From: Acidobacteriota bacterium
GTDB lineage: Bacteria; Acidobacteriota; Blastocatellia; RBC074
Assembly: GCA_016196035.1 (NCBI GenBank)
Contig: JACPYM010000022.1
Coordinates: 154,786 to 218,785, forward strand
Reading direction: 5' to 3'
DNA length: 64,000 nucleotides
Part shown: piece after piece, positions 45,601-54,827 of the stretch
Layout of the letters: every line of letters starts with the position of its first letter
Position numbering within the stretch: the first letter of the stretch is position 1
Translations under genes and position numbers: made by a program
The notes under the pieces: generated by a model
The model's input: only the letters and a program-made list of their open reading frames with translations
What the model was told of the DNA's origin: nothing
Databases searched by the model: none

Positions 45601-46071
45601 GGTGAGCAAGCCCAACGCGAACGGATTGCGTCCATTCAACGGCAGGTCAATGATTTTCTTGTTATCAATCACCTGCCCCAGCGATGACGTAGAGCTATCC
45701 AGCAACGGCGCGGCAGCGGTGACCTCAATGGATTGCTCGACTGCGCCCGGTTGCAAAGCGGCGGACAGATTGAGGGTTTGGTCTACGGCGAGAATGATGC
45801 CGGTGAAGGTGCGGCCTTGAAAGCCGGTCGCCGTCACCGTGATCGAATATTCACCCGGTCGCAAATTGGGCGCGAGGAATTGGCCGCGCTCATCGCTGAC
45901 GGTTTCGCGCGACACGGACGTAGCCGTTTGCGTGACTTTTACTTTTGCGCCTGCAATCACGGCATCATTGGCGTCGCGGACAGTGCCGGTGATCGTGCCG
46001 GAAGAAACTTGCGCGAAGGCTGCGAAGCTGCAAGCCACCAGGAAAACAAGACTACGAAGTAGCGGTTTCAT
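42688..46071 (-). CDS. TonB-dependent receptor, Oar-like
   Basis: An outer-membrane transporter of 1127 residues. Signal peptide, then a carboxypeptidase-regulatory-like domain (about 25-115, 'GTITGTVRDANDAVIAGAKV'), a plug with 'NNDVLLDGVDNNTMS', then a long beta-barrel ending in 'FGLKLVF', a typical C-terminal Phe strand. Known: Oar-like receptors are abundant in Acidobacteriota and take up glycans or peptides. It is the last gene of the GH-TBDR-MBL run. The start follows 'aggag'. Ligand unknown. Confidence 0.93.
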   Translation of the reverse strand: MKPLLRSLVFLVACSFAAFAQVSSGTITGTVRDANDAVIAGAKVKVTQTATSVSRETVSDERGQFLAPNLRPGEYSITVTATGFQGRTFTGIILAVDQTLNLSAALQPGAVEQSIEVTAAAPLLDSSTSSLGQVIDNKKIIDLPLNGRNPFALGLLTGFTAPVKGVASNLPFIGGGGRWQNNDVLLDGVDNNTMSTGGGIGVSGINYIPSVDAVAEFKVKTNNYSAEFGRSAGTIISATTKSGTNQYHGTAWEFLRNEKFDANNFFTNAAPQPVGQKAKRSPFKQNQFGATFGGPVWVPKAYDGHGKTFFFVDYEGLRRRTSASSSLKDVPPTAFRNGDFSAFNRKIYDPRTRRLVNGRVVADPFPNNIIPTNLLNPGAVATLKLLPEPNFGAAGAQAANYLFLGSQPFDSNQYDIRVDHQINDKNTIFGRYSRALQTSVNPGNFTGFIGGGTDNLNNSVHTTINDTHVFSPNIVNEARIGYSRHNGSFKVAGIDDGLKFAETNNIAVYPFPIRMFPNIVFSPSGLTSGSNSFTALGSGGPNLNIENNYQASDDLTWRKVSHTFKMGMDVRRRQFDVNFGGGQTVFGSIFSSSSGDAGSGNPLADFLLGYPSQVTGTQLLDWARMRDSYFGAYFQDDWKVNSKLTLNLGVRYERFAQPTDARDRGSLFDTRTGKFVVPGQNGYSRAIVEPFNKNFAPRFGFAYNWSSRLTVRGGAGVFYGQRSPNQQTTVFGSNPPNAPAVITPTVSANATVTPPMTISTPIQVGPATADLSTFTPTNSLGLLIRTADFTNSRPAQLYQWNLGLQYQLTKDTLLEAAYAATRGTRLTTRVNLNQIPWERALAGFTSQADRLFPNVGNQVVMDSAMGNNHYHALNLRAEKRLSYGLNFLVNYTWSKNLESGSGGNSAMAQNGGTTNPLDSWNLRKEKSVSAMDLPYVFVVSSGYELPFGKGKPFASENAVARALLGGWQLNGIFVSQSGFPTDIRSSRVAATNQLFATFSVPDLVLGQSLYLPKGGPDGYFNPAAFAEPGTVTNAKGVALTKFGTLARRAGRGPSTNNVDFSVFRVFSLREKMRLQFRTEVFNLTNTPSFFLPSAASPALTIGNPNFGKLTASSATGRQIQFGLKLVF

Positions 46072-46089
46072 AACGAAGAACTCCTGATT

Positions 46090-47064
46090 TCATTTCGAGG
46101 TTAGTTGCGCGTATGCGTCCGACACCTGACGCGGCAGCCGGTCAGGGCTGATCCAGTTTTTCACTGACGCAGGCAGTTGGACGGTGGTTTGCAAGTTTCC
46201 CAGCATAAATTTGGGGTCTTTGTTGGGGTCGGTGAAAACCAACTCCTCCAGTTTTTTGCCCCGCTTGATTTCGTTTTGGACGGCTTTTTGTAATTCCGTG
46301 AAGAACAGCATTTGTCCGGTGAACAACTCTGCGCCGCCGGGGCGTCCGTGACCGGGCAGGACGTGTTTGGCTCCTAATGCTTTGGCTTTCGTCAGCACGC
46401 TATTCCAGTTGCGCAGGTTGCTGTTACCGACGAAATTGAAACCGCCATTCGCCAGCGCATCGCCCGTGCAAAGCACTTTTTCTTTCGGCAGAAACACAAA
46501 ACCATCGCCGCGCGTATGCGCCCAGCCGAAATGATGCATCTCGACGCGCCGCTGGCCGTCATCCAGCACAAAAGGCTTGTCATCGAAGGTTTGCATCGGC
46601 GGTTCGGCGGCGGGCGGCGTCATTGCGGCTACGTCTTTGCGCCATTTGGCGGCGTTGTTGTAATTGGTTGGCTCATAGCGTTTCAACTCGTCAGCGATGC
46701 CGATGTGCCCGACCGTTGTCGCCCCCGCCTTGCGCCATTCGGCAGCGCCATACAAGTGATCGCCGTGATGATGCGTGATGAACACATATTTGACGGGCTT
46801 GGGCGAAACCGTTTTGGCGGCGGCCATAATCAATTGCGCGCCGCTCGGATAATTAGCGTCTACGATGACCAGATAATCTTTCATCTCGATGATGATCGAG
46901 TTGGGATTGCCCATCTCATCGGGCCTGCCCGGATTGCGTGAAATCGGTTCGCCTTCGCGGAACCAGACACCGGACGCGATTTTTTCGAGCTTGCCCGCTT
47001 GCGCGTGCGCGACCGAGGCCAACGCAACCAAGACGCTGATTGCAACGAAGATTTTCTTTTTCAT
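46090..47064 (-). CDS. Exported MBL-fold metallo-hydrolase
   Basis: 324 residues with a signal peptide. The zinc-binding 'HHHGDH' motif is at residues 98-103, with the further His in 'MHHFGWAHTRGDG', Asp in 'LCTGDALANGG' and His in 'VLPGHGRPGG'. Periplasmic; could be a lactonase, esterase or beta-lactamase-like enzyme. Its ATG overlaps the stop of the upstream TonB receptor (TGATG), so its translation would depend on readthrough or restart past the amber codon in that gene. Confidence 0.9.
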   Translation of the reverse strand: MKKKIFVAISVLVALASVAHAQAGKLEKIASGVWFREGEPISRNPGRPDEMGNPNSIIIEMKDYLVIVDANYPSGAQLIMAAAKTVSPKPVKYVFITHHHGDHLYGAAEWRKAGATTVGHIGIADELKRYEPTNYNNAAKWRKDVAAMTPPAAEPPMQTFDDKPFVLDDGQRRVEMHHFGWAHTRGDGFVFLPKEKVLCTGDALANGGFNFVGNSNLRNWNSVLTKAKALGAKHVLPGHGRPGGAELFTGQMLFFTELQKAVQNEIKRGKKLEELVFTDPNKDPKFMLGNLQTTVQLPASVKNWISPDRLPRQVSDAYAQLTSK

Positions 47065-50000
47065 CAGAACCTCAGCTTCAAACCGAATTCGAGCGAACGT
47101 CCCGGCCCCGAAGCATTGACCGAACCGAAGCCATTCGTCGGATTGCCGCTGGCGTCAAAACTGACGTTCGTATTCAGCCCCGTGAAATCGGTGTGATTGA
47201 ACGTATTGAAGGACTCCGCGCGGAATTGCAGGCTCGTCTTTTCGCGCAACACGAAATTTTTGACTAGGCTGATGTCCCAATTCTGGAAGCCCGGGCCGCG
47301 CAAAATGTTTCTGCCGCTCGTGCCGAATTTGCCTGCGGTCATTTGCGCGACGGGCAGGAACGCCGCCGTGTTGTACCAACGCGCCGGCGTGCGATTGCCG
47401 CTCGCCAGATTCGGATCGCCGATCACCGACGCACGCGACGAGGCTGCGCCTACGCGGGCGATGTCGGAAGGCACCGTCACCGTGAAGGGGAAACCGGCCT
47501 ACGCCGTCGTGATGCCTGAAATTTCCCAGCCGCCGAGGGCCGTGCGCAAAAACGGATTGCCGCTCTTCTGGAAGAAAGGCACAGCGTAAACGTAATTGAC
47601 GGAAAGGATCTGCGGCACATCAATGCCCGCCAGCGCCAAGTTGTAACTGTCGAGCGGCGTGTTGCCGCCGATGTTGCCTGCCGCCGTCGTGCCTTGCCCG
47701 ATCTTATCCATCGTCTTTGAGAACGTATAAGACACGCCGAATGACAGGCCGTTCGTGAAACGCCGATTGAGCGACGTTTGCAAACTGTTGTAATTCGACG
47801 TGTCGCTCAGGTCGCGCAGATTGATGTCGGCGTAACCCAGAAACGGGCGCACCGAGTTCACGTTCGCGGTGTTGTTGAGCAACGTGCCTTCGGGCAATTG
47901 ATTGAGGTTGCGTGTGAAGGGCAAGTGGCGCGCGACATTGCCGACGTAACTCACGTTCAAGATCATCGCGCCAGGCAATTCTTTCTCAATGCCCAAGTTG
48001 TATGAAGTGACGCTCGGCGCTTTGCCGGTTTCTGAAATCGCACTGATCGTCGAGGCAAAGCGCGTCGCCGTGCCGCCCGCCGGATTGTCTATGTTGCCGT
48101 TGAAGATGCTCGCCGCATTGATGAACGGCGCGTTCTGCGAATAGGCGGAAAGGTTCGAGCCGAGCCGATCATAAAAGATGCCGAAGCCGCCGCGCACCGC
48201 CAGCTTGCCGTTGCCGAAGACGTCGTAAGCAAAGCCCAGGCGCGGCCCCCAGTTGTTCCAGTTCGTCGTGGAACCGCCCGTCGGCAAGCCGCGAAACAGG
48301 CGTTGCAACGAACTGTCGCTGACTTGCGGCAGACGGCCTTGCGCAAACTTGGGAAAGCCCTCACCGAGAATGACGATGCCGTTATAAATGTCGCCGGTTC
48401 CCACCGTGATCGCGCCATTCGTGCGACTGACTGTCACAGCGTTCGCGGCACTGTAAAAACGCGGCGAGAAGCTGGAGATATTGCCCTGTGCATTGATCGC
48501 CCACGGCAGAATGTTGTAGCGCAAGCCCACGTCCACCGTCAGCCGCCGCGACGCGCGCCATTTGTCCTGCGCATAAAATTCGGAGGTCGAATAACGCGAA
48601 TAGTAATAAGTGTCCGCTTCGGTTTCGGTGTAGCTCTGAAAATTGCCGAGCAACACATCGGCGATGACGTTGCGCGTCGAGTTCGCCGCCGAAGTGTTGA
48701 AGGTGACCGAGCCTTCGTCGCGCACGTTGGTGTTTTCGTTCTGGCGCACACGTCCGATGAGCGCGCCAAATTTGAAAGTATGCGCGCCCGCGACTTTGGC
48801 GAAATCGTCGCGCACCTGAATGTTGCCGTTGCCGTGTTGCAAGCGGTCGCCCGCGTTGTAGTTGGCAAAACCCGCGATGACGACTGCAGGGCCGACGGCG
48901 GAACGATTGGCCGGGTAGAGTTCGGGATAAGTCACGCCGGTCGCAGAACGTTTGAGCGAGGTCAAATCAGGCACGCCGTTGATGCGCGCGTGCGAAACGC
49001 TGACGCTGGCGAAGTTCGTCATCGTCGGCGACAGCACCGATTGCACGCTCAGCGTATTCAACGAGCCGGGCCGATCCCGCCGATTCGGCACGATGGGCAA
49101 CACGTTCGTCGGCCCCGGCGCGCTGCGATACGGAAACAACAAGTCCCACTTGTCGAAGGCGAAGCGGTGCGAAATTTGGTTGTTGGTGTTGAGGTGATAA
49201 TCAATGCGCCCAAGCTCCTGCCTGAAGTCCGTCGTCGTCATCCCTGCGCCGCCGAAGTTGCCGCCTGGCCCGGCGAAAGTGGGCAGCGGATACGGCTTCA
49301 GCAAGCCGGGGCCGTTGCGTGAAAAGCGCGTGGTCGGAATGATATTGTTCAGAAACGCCTGCCCCGTCGTCGGATCAATCGGTTTGACGGCGGAGTTTTG
49401 AAAGTTTTGAAAGTTGCCGTTGCGCTCGGCTTCGGTCGGTACGACGGCGACGGAGACTTGCCCTTGCCGCACGTACTTCCATTCCTGACTGTAAAAGAAA
49501 AATAGCTTGTCGCGGCCTGTATTGAATTTGTTCGGAATGAACACCGGCCCGCCCAGCGTGAAGCCGAAATCATTGAAGCGCAGCGGCAATTTTTTCGCGG
49601 TAAAGAACGACCGCGCATCCAGCACATCGTTACGAATAAATTCAAACGCCGTGCCGTGAAAATCGCGCGTTCCGCTTTTGGTCACGAGGTTGATGACGCT
49701 GCCCGCACGTCCGCCGAATTCCGCCGCAAAGCTCGACGTATCGAGTTTGACTTCGGCAATCGCATCCAGGTTCGGATTTACGACCGTGTTGGAATTCGCG
49801 CCGTTGTTCATGTTTTCTGCGCCGTCCAACAAAAAGTAATTCGACCCCGAACGCACGCCGTTCACTGCTTGCGTATTCGTCGCCAGTTGCGGATTGAAAA
49901 CGTTTAGCGTCGTCGCCGCCGCGCCCGGCGCGAGCCGCAACAACTGAATGTATTCGCGGCCATTCAACGCAAGCTGATTGACCTGTTGTTCGGTAACCAC

Positions 50001-50396
50001 CGTGCTGACGCTGCCCGACGTAGTTTCGACCTGCTGCGTCGCGGCGGTGATATCTACTGATTCGCTGACTTCGCCGGGCGTCAATTGAAACGTCAGCGAA
50101 CGCGTGCCCGCCGCATCGAGCTTGACGCTATTCTGATTGCTGGCCTTGAAGCCACGCCCTTCGACGCGGATGTTGTATGTGCCCGCTTCCAACGCGGGAA
50201 AAACGAACGCGCCCGAATCATCAGAGGTCGCCTGTCGCTTTACGCCCGTCGCGGCATTCGTCGCCGTCACCGAAGCGCCCACCACCGCCGCGCCGGAAGC
50301 GTCTTCAACGAGGCCGGAGATACGGCCAAAATTCGATTGCGCCGAGCAGACGACCGCCAGCAGCAAGCTTAGCAACACGGAAGAAAACAGTTTCAT
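47064..50396 (-). pseudogene. TonB-dependent receptor interrupted by an in-frame TAG
   Basis: Reads as a 1110-residue Oar-like receptor: signal peptide, carboxypeptidase-like domain ('GRISGLVEDASGAAVVGASV'), plug ('NGVRSGSNYFLLDGAENMN'), barrel, and a terminal 'FGLKLRF'. The frame stops at TAG (47501-47499) after 'WEISGITTA' and resumes at once as 'AGFPFTVTVPSD'; a CAG to TAG change restores the usual 'TT-Q-x-GFPFTV'. The last 144 residues, which form the final barrel strands, would be lost, so the product is probably non-functional unless the codon is suppressed or miscalled. Confidence 0.88.
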
Positions 50397-50417
50397 AGCA
50401 ACCTCCTCTTTGGTTGG

Positions 50418-52394
50418 TTATTCAAGCACGACCACTTCGTAATCCTTGAGTTGCGGCAGCGTGAATTCGGCGTAACCGTTTTTCACGTTGACCGCCAGCG
50501 TTCCCGGCGTGCGCAAAGTCTTCGCCGTTTTGAATGCGCCGGCGATTTGCAACTGAATGTCGCTCATCGGAATCGGCGCGAAATAACCGGTGGACGAATG
50601 CCCGCTCACATTCACCAGATGCAACAGCGTGCGTCCGTTTTGTTTCATCAACGTCATCTCAACCAACGGATGCGCATTCGTTTTGATCTGGCGCGGCACA
50701 TTCAATTTGTTGAAGACATCGCGGAACAAGCCCGCGTGCGAAGTCAGGCTGTGGCGGTAATACATCCCGCCCAGATTCCACGGAATCCACGCGACAGTTC
50801 CCTTGCCCAGCGGCTTGAACACGATGGCCGCCGTGTCGGTGTCTTTCATATCAATGTGGATGAATTCCGGCGGGCCGAACATCGAAGGCGGCACGAGCGA
50901 CAGCAAGGGTTTCGCACTGTCGCGCACTTCGGTGAAGGCTCCGTTGAGCATCAACAGATCGGTGTCTTTCAGCGAAGGAAACGCCGCGTGATCGCGCACG
51001 CGCACGTAGCCGCGAATTTCGGGAATCGTTTTGACGACGGGCGCGACTTCAAATTCCGGCGGGTTCGCGCTGACGATCAATACGCGCCCACCGTTCTCGG
51101 CGTATTGCTTCAACGCAGCAGGCGTCCAATCGGCGGCAATCACCAAATCGAATTCGCGCTTGCCGAGCCAGTCGGTGTTGTCGGCGACGGCGAAAGGAAT
51201 GTGTTCTTCGGTCAGCAAGCGAAACAGACCGCGATAAGGCTCCGCGTGAAAATCGCGGCCTGAACCTGGAGGCGCGCCCATCAGCAATACGCGCGCGGCG
51301 CTGGTTTGCTTGACGTAATACTGTTCATTCGCCGCCACCCAGCGAAAGATCGGTTTTGAAGTTTCAAGCACCTGCCGATCCTGTTGCTCAAACGTGCCGT
51401 TCATCTCAAACGTCAGCGCGCCGCCGTGCGCAATGTTCTGCCACGAACGCAACGCGATCTCGCCGCGCGGCACGGTCGCAAAGCGCCACCAGAAATCTAC
51501 GAATTGCATGTTCAGGTCTACGGACATTTTGGTCGGCTGGCTGTTGCGCGCGCGATTGACGTTGTCGCTCGCCGTATAAGGCCACAACGGCAGCGGACGC
51601 GCGACGGCTGTATTCGATTCCGACATAATGCCGTCGGTGTATTCCTGAATGTAATTGAAATAGCCCGCGTTGGGACGCGTGGCGTGAATCAGCTTGCCGA
51701 TGTCGGCGGCGACTTCACGCGACGAGGTGAACATGAATTTGCGATAGTCGTCGCCGGCTTCCTTGGGAATGTCTTTGCCAAATTCTTTGCGGTATTTCGC
51801 TTTGCACACGTCGCAATGGCACAAGCCCACATAGTTGCCGCTGTAATCGCGCGCCTGATTGCCGAATGCATTGAAGAACAGACCGTCTACGTCGTATTTC
51901 TCTAAGCCTTCGGCGAGGATTTTCATGGCCTGATCGCGGTAATAGCCGCCGTTGATACAAACCGAATACAAGCCGTTATAAATCACGGGCGCGCCATTGG
52001 CCTGGCGGAAGAACCATTCGGGATGCGCGTCGAATACGTCTTTGCGCGTTTTGCTCAGGTCGTAACGGCCTACGACGCGGACGTGGCGCGCGTGGCATTC
52101 GCGCAAGACATCGCCAAACATATCGCGTCCGGCGGGCATATCAGGGCTGGGATAGTGATAGGCGACGTTCGTCGGGTAATACGAAACGATGCCGCCCATT
52201 CCCATCAGCACGACATTGGCGCGCATGTCGGCGAGTTGTTCGGCGAGGTGTTTGGCATCGAGCGTCGCATCCACTTGCCGCAAATTGTTTTGCACCCAGC
52301 GAATCGGTTCGCGCATCCACCAACCTTCTTGAGCTTGAGCAAAAGCAGTCAGCAGAGCGAGCAGAGAAAGCGTTTTGATGAATTGTTTTTTCAT
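50418..52394 (-). CDS. GHL6-like putative glycosyl hydrolase (copy 2)
   Basis: 658 residues with a signal peptide ('TLSLLALLTAFAQAQ'). The TIM-barrel half has 'EYDVDGLFFNAFGN'-like strand ends and the Cys pair of 'GLCHCDVCKAKYRKEFG', a feature of the hypothetical glycosyl hydrolase 6 family. A GATase-like trimerisation domain (about 370-480, 'LKQYAENGGRVLIVSANPP') and a beta-rich C-terminus follow. Likely cleaves an oligosaccharide in the periplasm; specificity unknown. It is a diverged paralogue of the upstream gene, from which it is separated by 4 nt. Start 52394 chosen from the signal peptide; no good ribosome site is seen. Confidence 0.82.
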   Translation of the reverse strand: MKKQFIKTLSLLALLTAFAQAQEGWWMREPIRWVQNNLRQVDATLDAKHLAEQLADMRANVVLMGMGGIVSYYPTNVAYHYPSPDMPAGRDMFGDVLRECHARHVRVVGRYDLSKTRKDVFDAHPEWFFRQANGAPVIYNGLYSVCINGGYYRDQAMKILAEGLEKYDVDGLFFNAFGNQARDYSGNYVGLCHCDVCKAKYRKEFGKDIPKEAGDDYRKFMFTSSREVAADIGKLIHATRPNAGYFNYIQEYTDGIMSESNTAVARPLPLWPYTASDNVNRARNSQPTKMSVDLNMQFVDFWWRFATVPRGEIALRSWQNIAHGGALTFEMNGTFEQQDRQVLETSKPIFRWVAANEQYYVKQTSAARVLLMGAPPGSGRDFHAEPYRGLFRLLTEEHIPFAVADNTDWLGKREFDLVIAADWTPAALKQYAENGGRVLIVSANPPEFEVAPVVKTIPEIRGYVRVRDHAAFPSLKDTDLLMLNGAFTEVRDSAKPLLSLVPPSMFGPPEFIHIDMKDTDTAAIVFKPLGKGTVAWIPWNLGGMYYRHSLTSHAGLFRDVFNKLNVPRQIKTNAHPLVEMTLMKQNGRTLLHLVNVSGHSSTGYFAPIPMSDIQLQIAGAFKTAKTLRTPGTLAVNVKNGYAEFTLPQLKDYEVVVLE

Positions 52395-52398
52395 ACGT

Positions 52399-54579
52399 TT
52401 AGGCAAGATCGAGCGCCACGACCTCATGCAACTCGATTGATGGCACGGTCACAGTCACCGCATCACCTGTTTGCCGCCAGTTGGGCGTTGCGCCGCTGAC
52501 GAGGAAATGCGCCTTGCTGACGCGGCGTCCATCAGGTATGTGAATGCGCACCTGTTGCGCCGACAGCGGAATGATTTCGCGGATCGGCCCTTTCATCATC
52601 ATCGGATTCGTCAGGTTCACGAGATGCGCGGCGATGGAACTTTTCTGCATCCACAACGACACATCCAACACACCGCGTCCTTTGACGGTCAGCGGCTGCT
52701 CTTCCTGATGCACCCACACGACGGCGTTTTGCAAAAGTTTGAGATGGTCTGCCGCCAACACTTCCCAGAAGGTGCGATCAAGATCGAAGGGAAAATATAC
52801 GACGCGGCCTTTGCCAATTTGCCGCGCAAACACCGCAGGCGTATCAGTACGCGGCACGCGCGCCCACACCTGTTCCATCGGCAAATCGGGATAAGAAGGC
52901 ACGAGCGTCAGCGGCGCATAGGCTTTCGCATGTGCTTTGACGTGTACCCAATTTGTCCCATTAATAATTCGCGTAGCGTCTTCCAGCCCACGCACGATTG
53001 GATGAAACGCGCCGGTCTGTGGGTCTTTGTCTACATTGAGGTAAGAGTTGCGAATGTTCTGTTCGACGCGGCCATCGAACGAAGCGCCGAACAATTCCGC
53101 CAAGCCGAAATCCTTGCGCCGCTTGCCCCACTCGTCATAGAGCGAAGTCTCATGCGTAGCGATCAGATTGCCGCCGCTTTCAACAAACGCCTTGAGTTGC
53201 GCACATTGCTTGTCAGACAGCGCGGCGATGTTTGGCAGAATCAACGTGCGATAGGGCTTCAACCGTTCGGCCTCCATCAACTGGTCATGCACCATGTCGA
53301 ACGGCACGCGCGCTTCGACCAGGGCTTGATAAAAACCGAGCGCGTGGTCTTCGACTTTGGCGCGCGCCTGTTCGCCGCCGTAAAACGAAGCGGTTTGCTG
53401 GGAATAAACCATTGCCACGCGCGCCAATGACTTTTCGTTGCGCAGGTATTTTTCGTTGCGGTAATGCCAGCCGTATAAATCTTCGACGACTTTCAGCCAA
53501 CGCTTATCAATCACCTTGCCGTTGAATTTCGTGAACCACGGACGCAGGTTGTGCGCAACGCCGTCAACCACCCACAACCGAATCTCTTCGGCGTTCTGCA
53601 CCGAGTCTTTCCAGCGATAAGGTTCTTCGATGCCTACACTGAAAATGCCGCCGATGGCTTTGCGCCCCATCGTCGCGCCGTATTCCTTGCCGTTCTTGCC
53701 ATTCGCCCACGGCGGCATCAAGCCGCGCCGCGCCTGCCGATCAGCAAACAACGTATGCGCCAATTCGCCGATGGTTTTCATATCCAAATCGCTCAACGCG
53801 CCGCCGCCTGCGTTCGCAATGTAGCTCGCATTCGGATTGATCTTTTTGATTTCGCCGTCCCACAGCCGCCACAACTCAAACAGTCGCGCCTGCCGCCAGA
53901 CGATGTATTGCCGCCGCGCTTCGTCTTGCGGATCGCCGGTGCGCGGCAAATCGAGGCCGGAATGTTTTTTGAAATTCGTCTGGCAATGCTGGCAATAACA
54001 CATGCCCGAACCGTCCCAACGATTGCTGAAGATGCCGTCTATTTTGTACATCTGCATAATCTCGCGCGTGATGGCGGTCATGTGCTCGAAGTTATAAGGC
54101 CCCAAACCGCACGTGACCCAGAGCGTCGGGTCAGCCCAATGCTTGCGCGGCTTACCGTCGGCGGTGACGGCGATCCAGTCGGGATGCGCTTCATAAATCG
54201 CCTGCGTCGCCGCATGCGGGTCGGTGCGCGCGATGACGTTCATGCCTAGCTTGCGCGCGCCCGCGACCAGTTCACCGAAACAATCGCGGTCGCCGAGGAA
54301 CTTGCTGCGGTAATGCAGCGGCACTTTAGTCGGGTAATAGGCTACGCAACCGCCCGCCGACAGACAGGTCGCGTCGGAATGCGTGCGCTTGAAATAGTCG
54401 AGCCAGAAAGCCGGGTCGTAATTGCCGGGGTCGTCTTCGACCAGCGTCAATTGCGCCCAGCGCATCGGACGTTCGTACCAGTCGGCGGCCAGCGGCTGCG
54501 CGGTCGCAAGCGACGGCAACACGGCGGCGGAAGCCAAAGCCAACGTAGATTGTTGAATAAATTCGCGGCGTGTATTCAT
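52399..54579 (-). CDS. GHL6-like putative glycosyl hydrolase with Tat signal (copy 1)
   Basis: 725 residues. The N-terminal 'TRREFIQQSTLALASAAVLP' is a twin-arginine signal. The barrel has 'CLSAGGCVAYYPTKVPLHYR', 'YKIDGIFSNRWDGSGMCYCQ' with the conserved Cys pair, then a GATase-like domain ('LKAFVESGGNLIATHETSLY') and a C-terminal beta domain. It heads the packed five-gene run ending at 42688. Function inferred as periplasmic glycan cleavage. Start 54579 is fixed by the Tat motif; upstream in-frame codons to 54672 are probably untranslated. Confidence 0.84.
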   Translation of the reverse strand: MNTRREFIQQSTLALASAAVLPSLATAQPLAADWYERPMRWAQLTLVEDDPGNYDPAFWLDYFKRTHSDATCLSAGGCVAYYPTKVPLHYRSKFLGDRDCFGELVAGARKLGMNVIARTDPHAATQAIYEAHPDWIAVTADGKPRKHWADPTLWVTCGLGPYNFEHMTAITREIMQMYKIDGIFSNRWDGSGMCYCQHCQTNFKKHSGLDLPRTGDPQDEARRQYIVWRQARLFELWRLWDGEIKKINPNASYIANAGGGALSDLDMKTIGELAHTLFADRQARRGLMPPWANGKNGKEYGATMGRKAIGGIFSVGIEEPYRWKDSVQNAEEIRLWVVDGVAHNLRPWFTKFNGKVIDKRWLKVVEDLYGWHYRNEKYLRNEKSLARVAMVYSQQTASFYGGEQARAKVEDHALGFYQALVEARVPFDMVHDQLMEAERLKPYRTLILPNIAALSDKQCAQLKAFVESGGNLIATHETSLYDEWGKRRKDFGLAELFGASFDGRVEQNIRNSYLNVDKDPQTGAFHPIVRGLEDATRIINGTNWVHVKAHAKAYAPLTLVPSYPDLPMEQVWARVPRTDTPAVFARQIGKGRVVYFPFDLDRTFWEVLAADHLKLLQNAVVWVHQEEQPLTVKGRGVLDVSLWMQKSSIAAHLVNLTNPMMMKGPIREIIPLSAQQVRIHIPDGRRVSKAHFLVSGATPNWRQTGDAVTVTVPSIELHEVVALDLA

Positions 54580-54827
54580 AAATGGTTTTTCAGGCTTGGT
54601 GATTAGACAGCGAAAGGCGGCAGCAAACCTGACACTTAGGCTGGCAAGGATTGCTCCCCTTTCGGGCCTCATTTACTATTGGGAAAAATTTCTCCCCCAG
54701 TATTTCAGGTCAAATTTTCGCGTGTTCCAGCAAAGACTACTTTAGTTGACGGAACTTTAGCGAGACGGGCTACAAGAAGTCCTCAAGGCGCGCTCAAATC
54801 TGGCTCAAAGATATTCATCAAAGCGAT
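54580..54827. promoter_or_regulatory. Divergent promoter region of the glycan cluster
   Basis: This 248-bp gap separates the start of the GHL6/TonB run from the divergent CadC-like regulator gene, so both promoters should lie here. It is AT-richer than its flanks. No clear operator repeat was found. Confidence 0.4.

Noticed and set aside
44323..45687. 454-codon plus-strand frame within the TonB receptor gene
   Set aside because: Arg-rich antisense shadow of a receptor with intact plug and barrel features.
47499..47501. Possible TAG recoding in this genome
   Set aside because: TAG ends normal genes here (for example the epimerase at 4658 and the phosphatase at 36618), so a general reassignment is unlikely.
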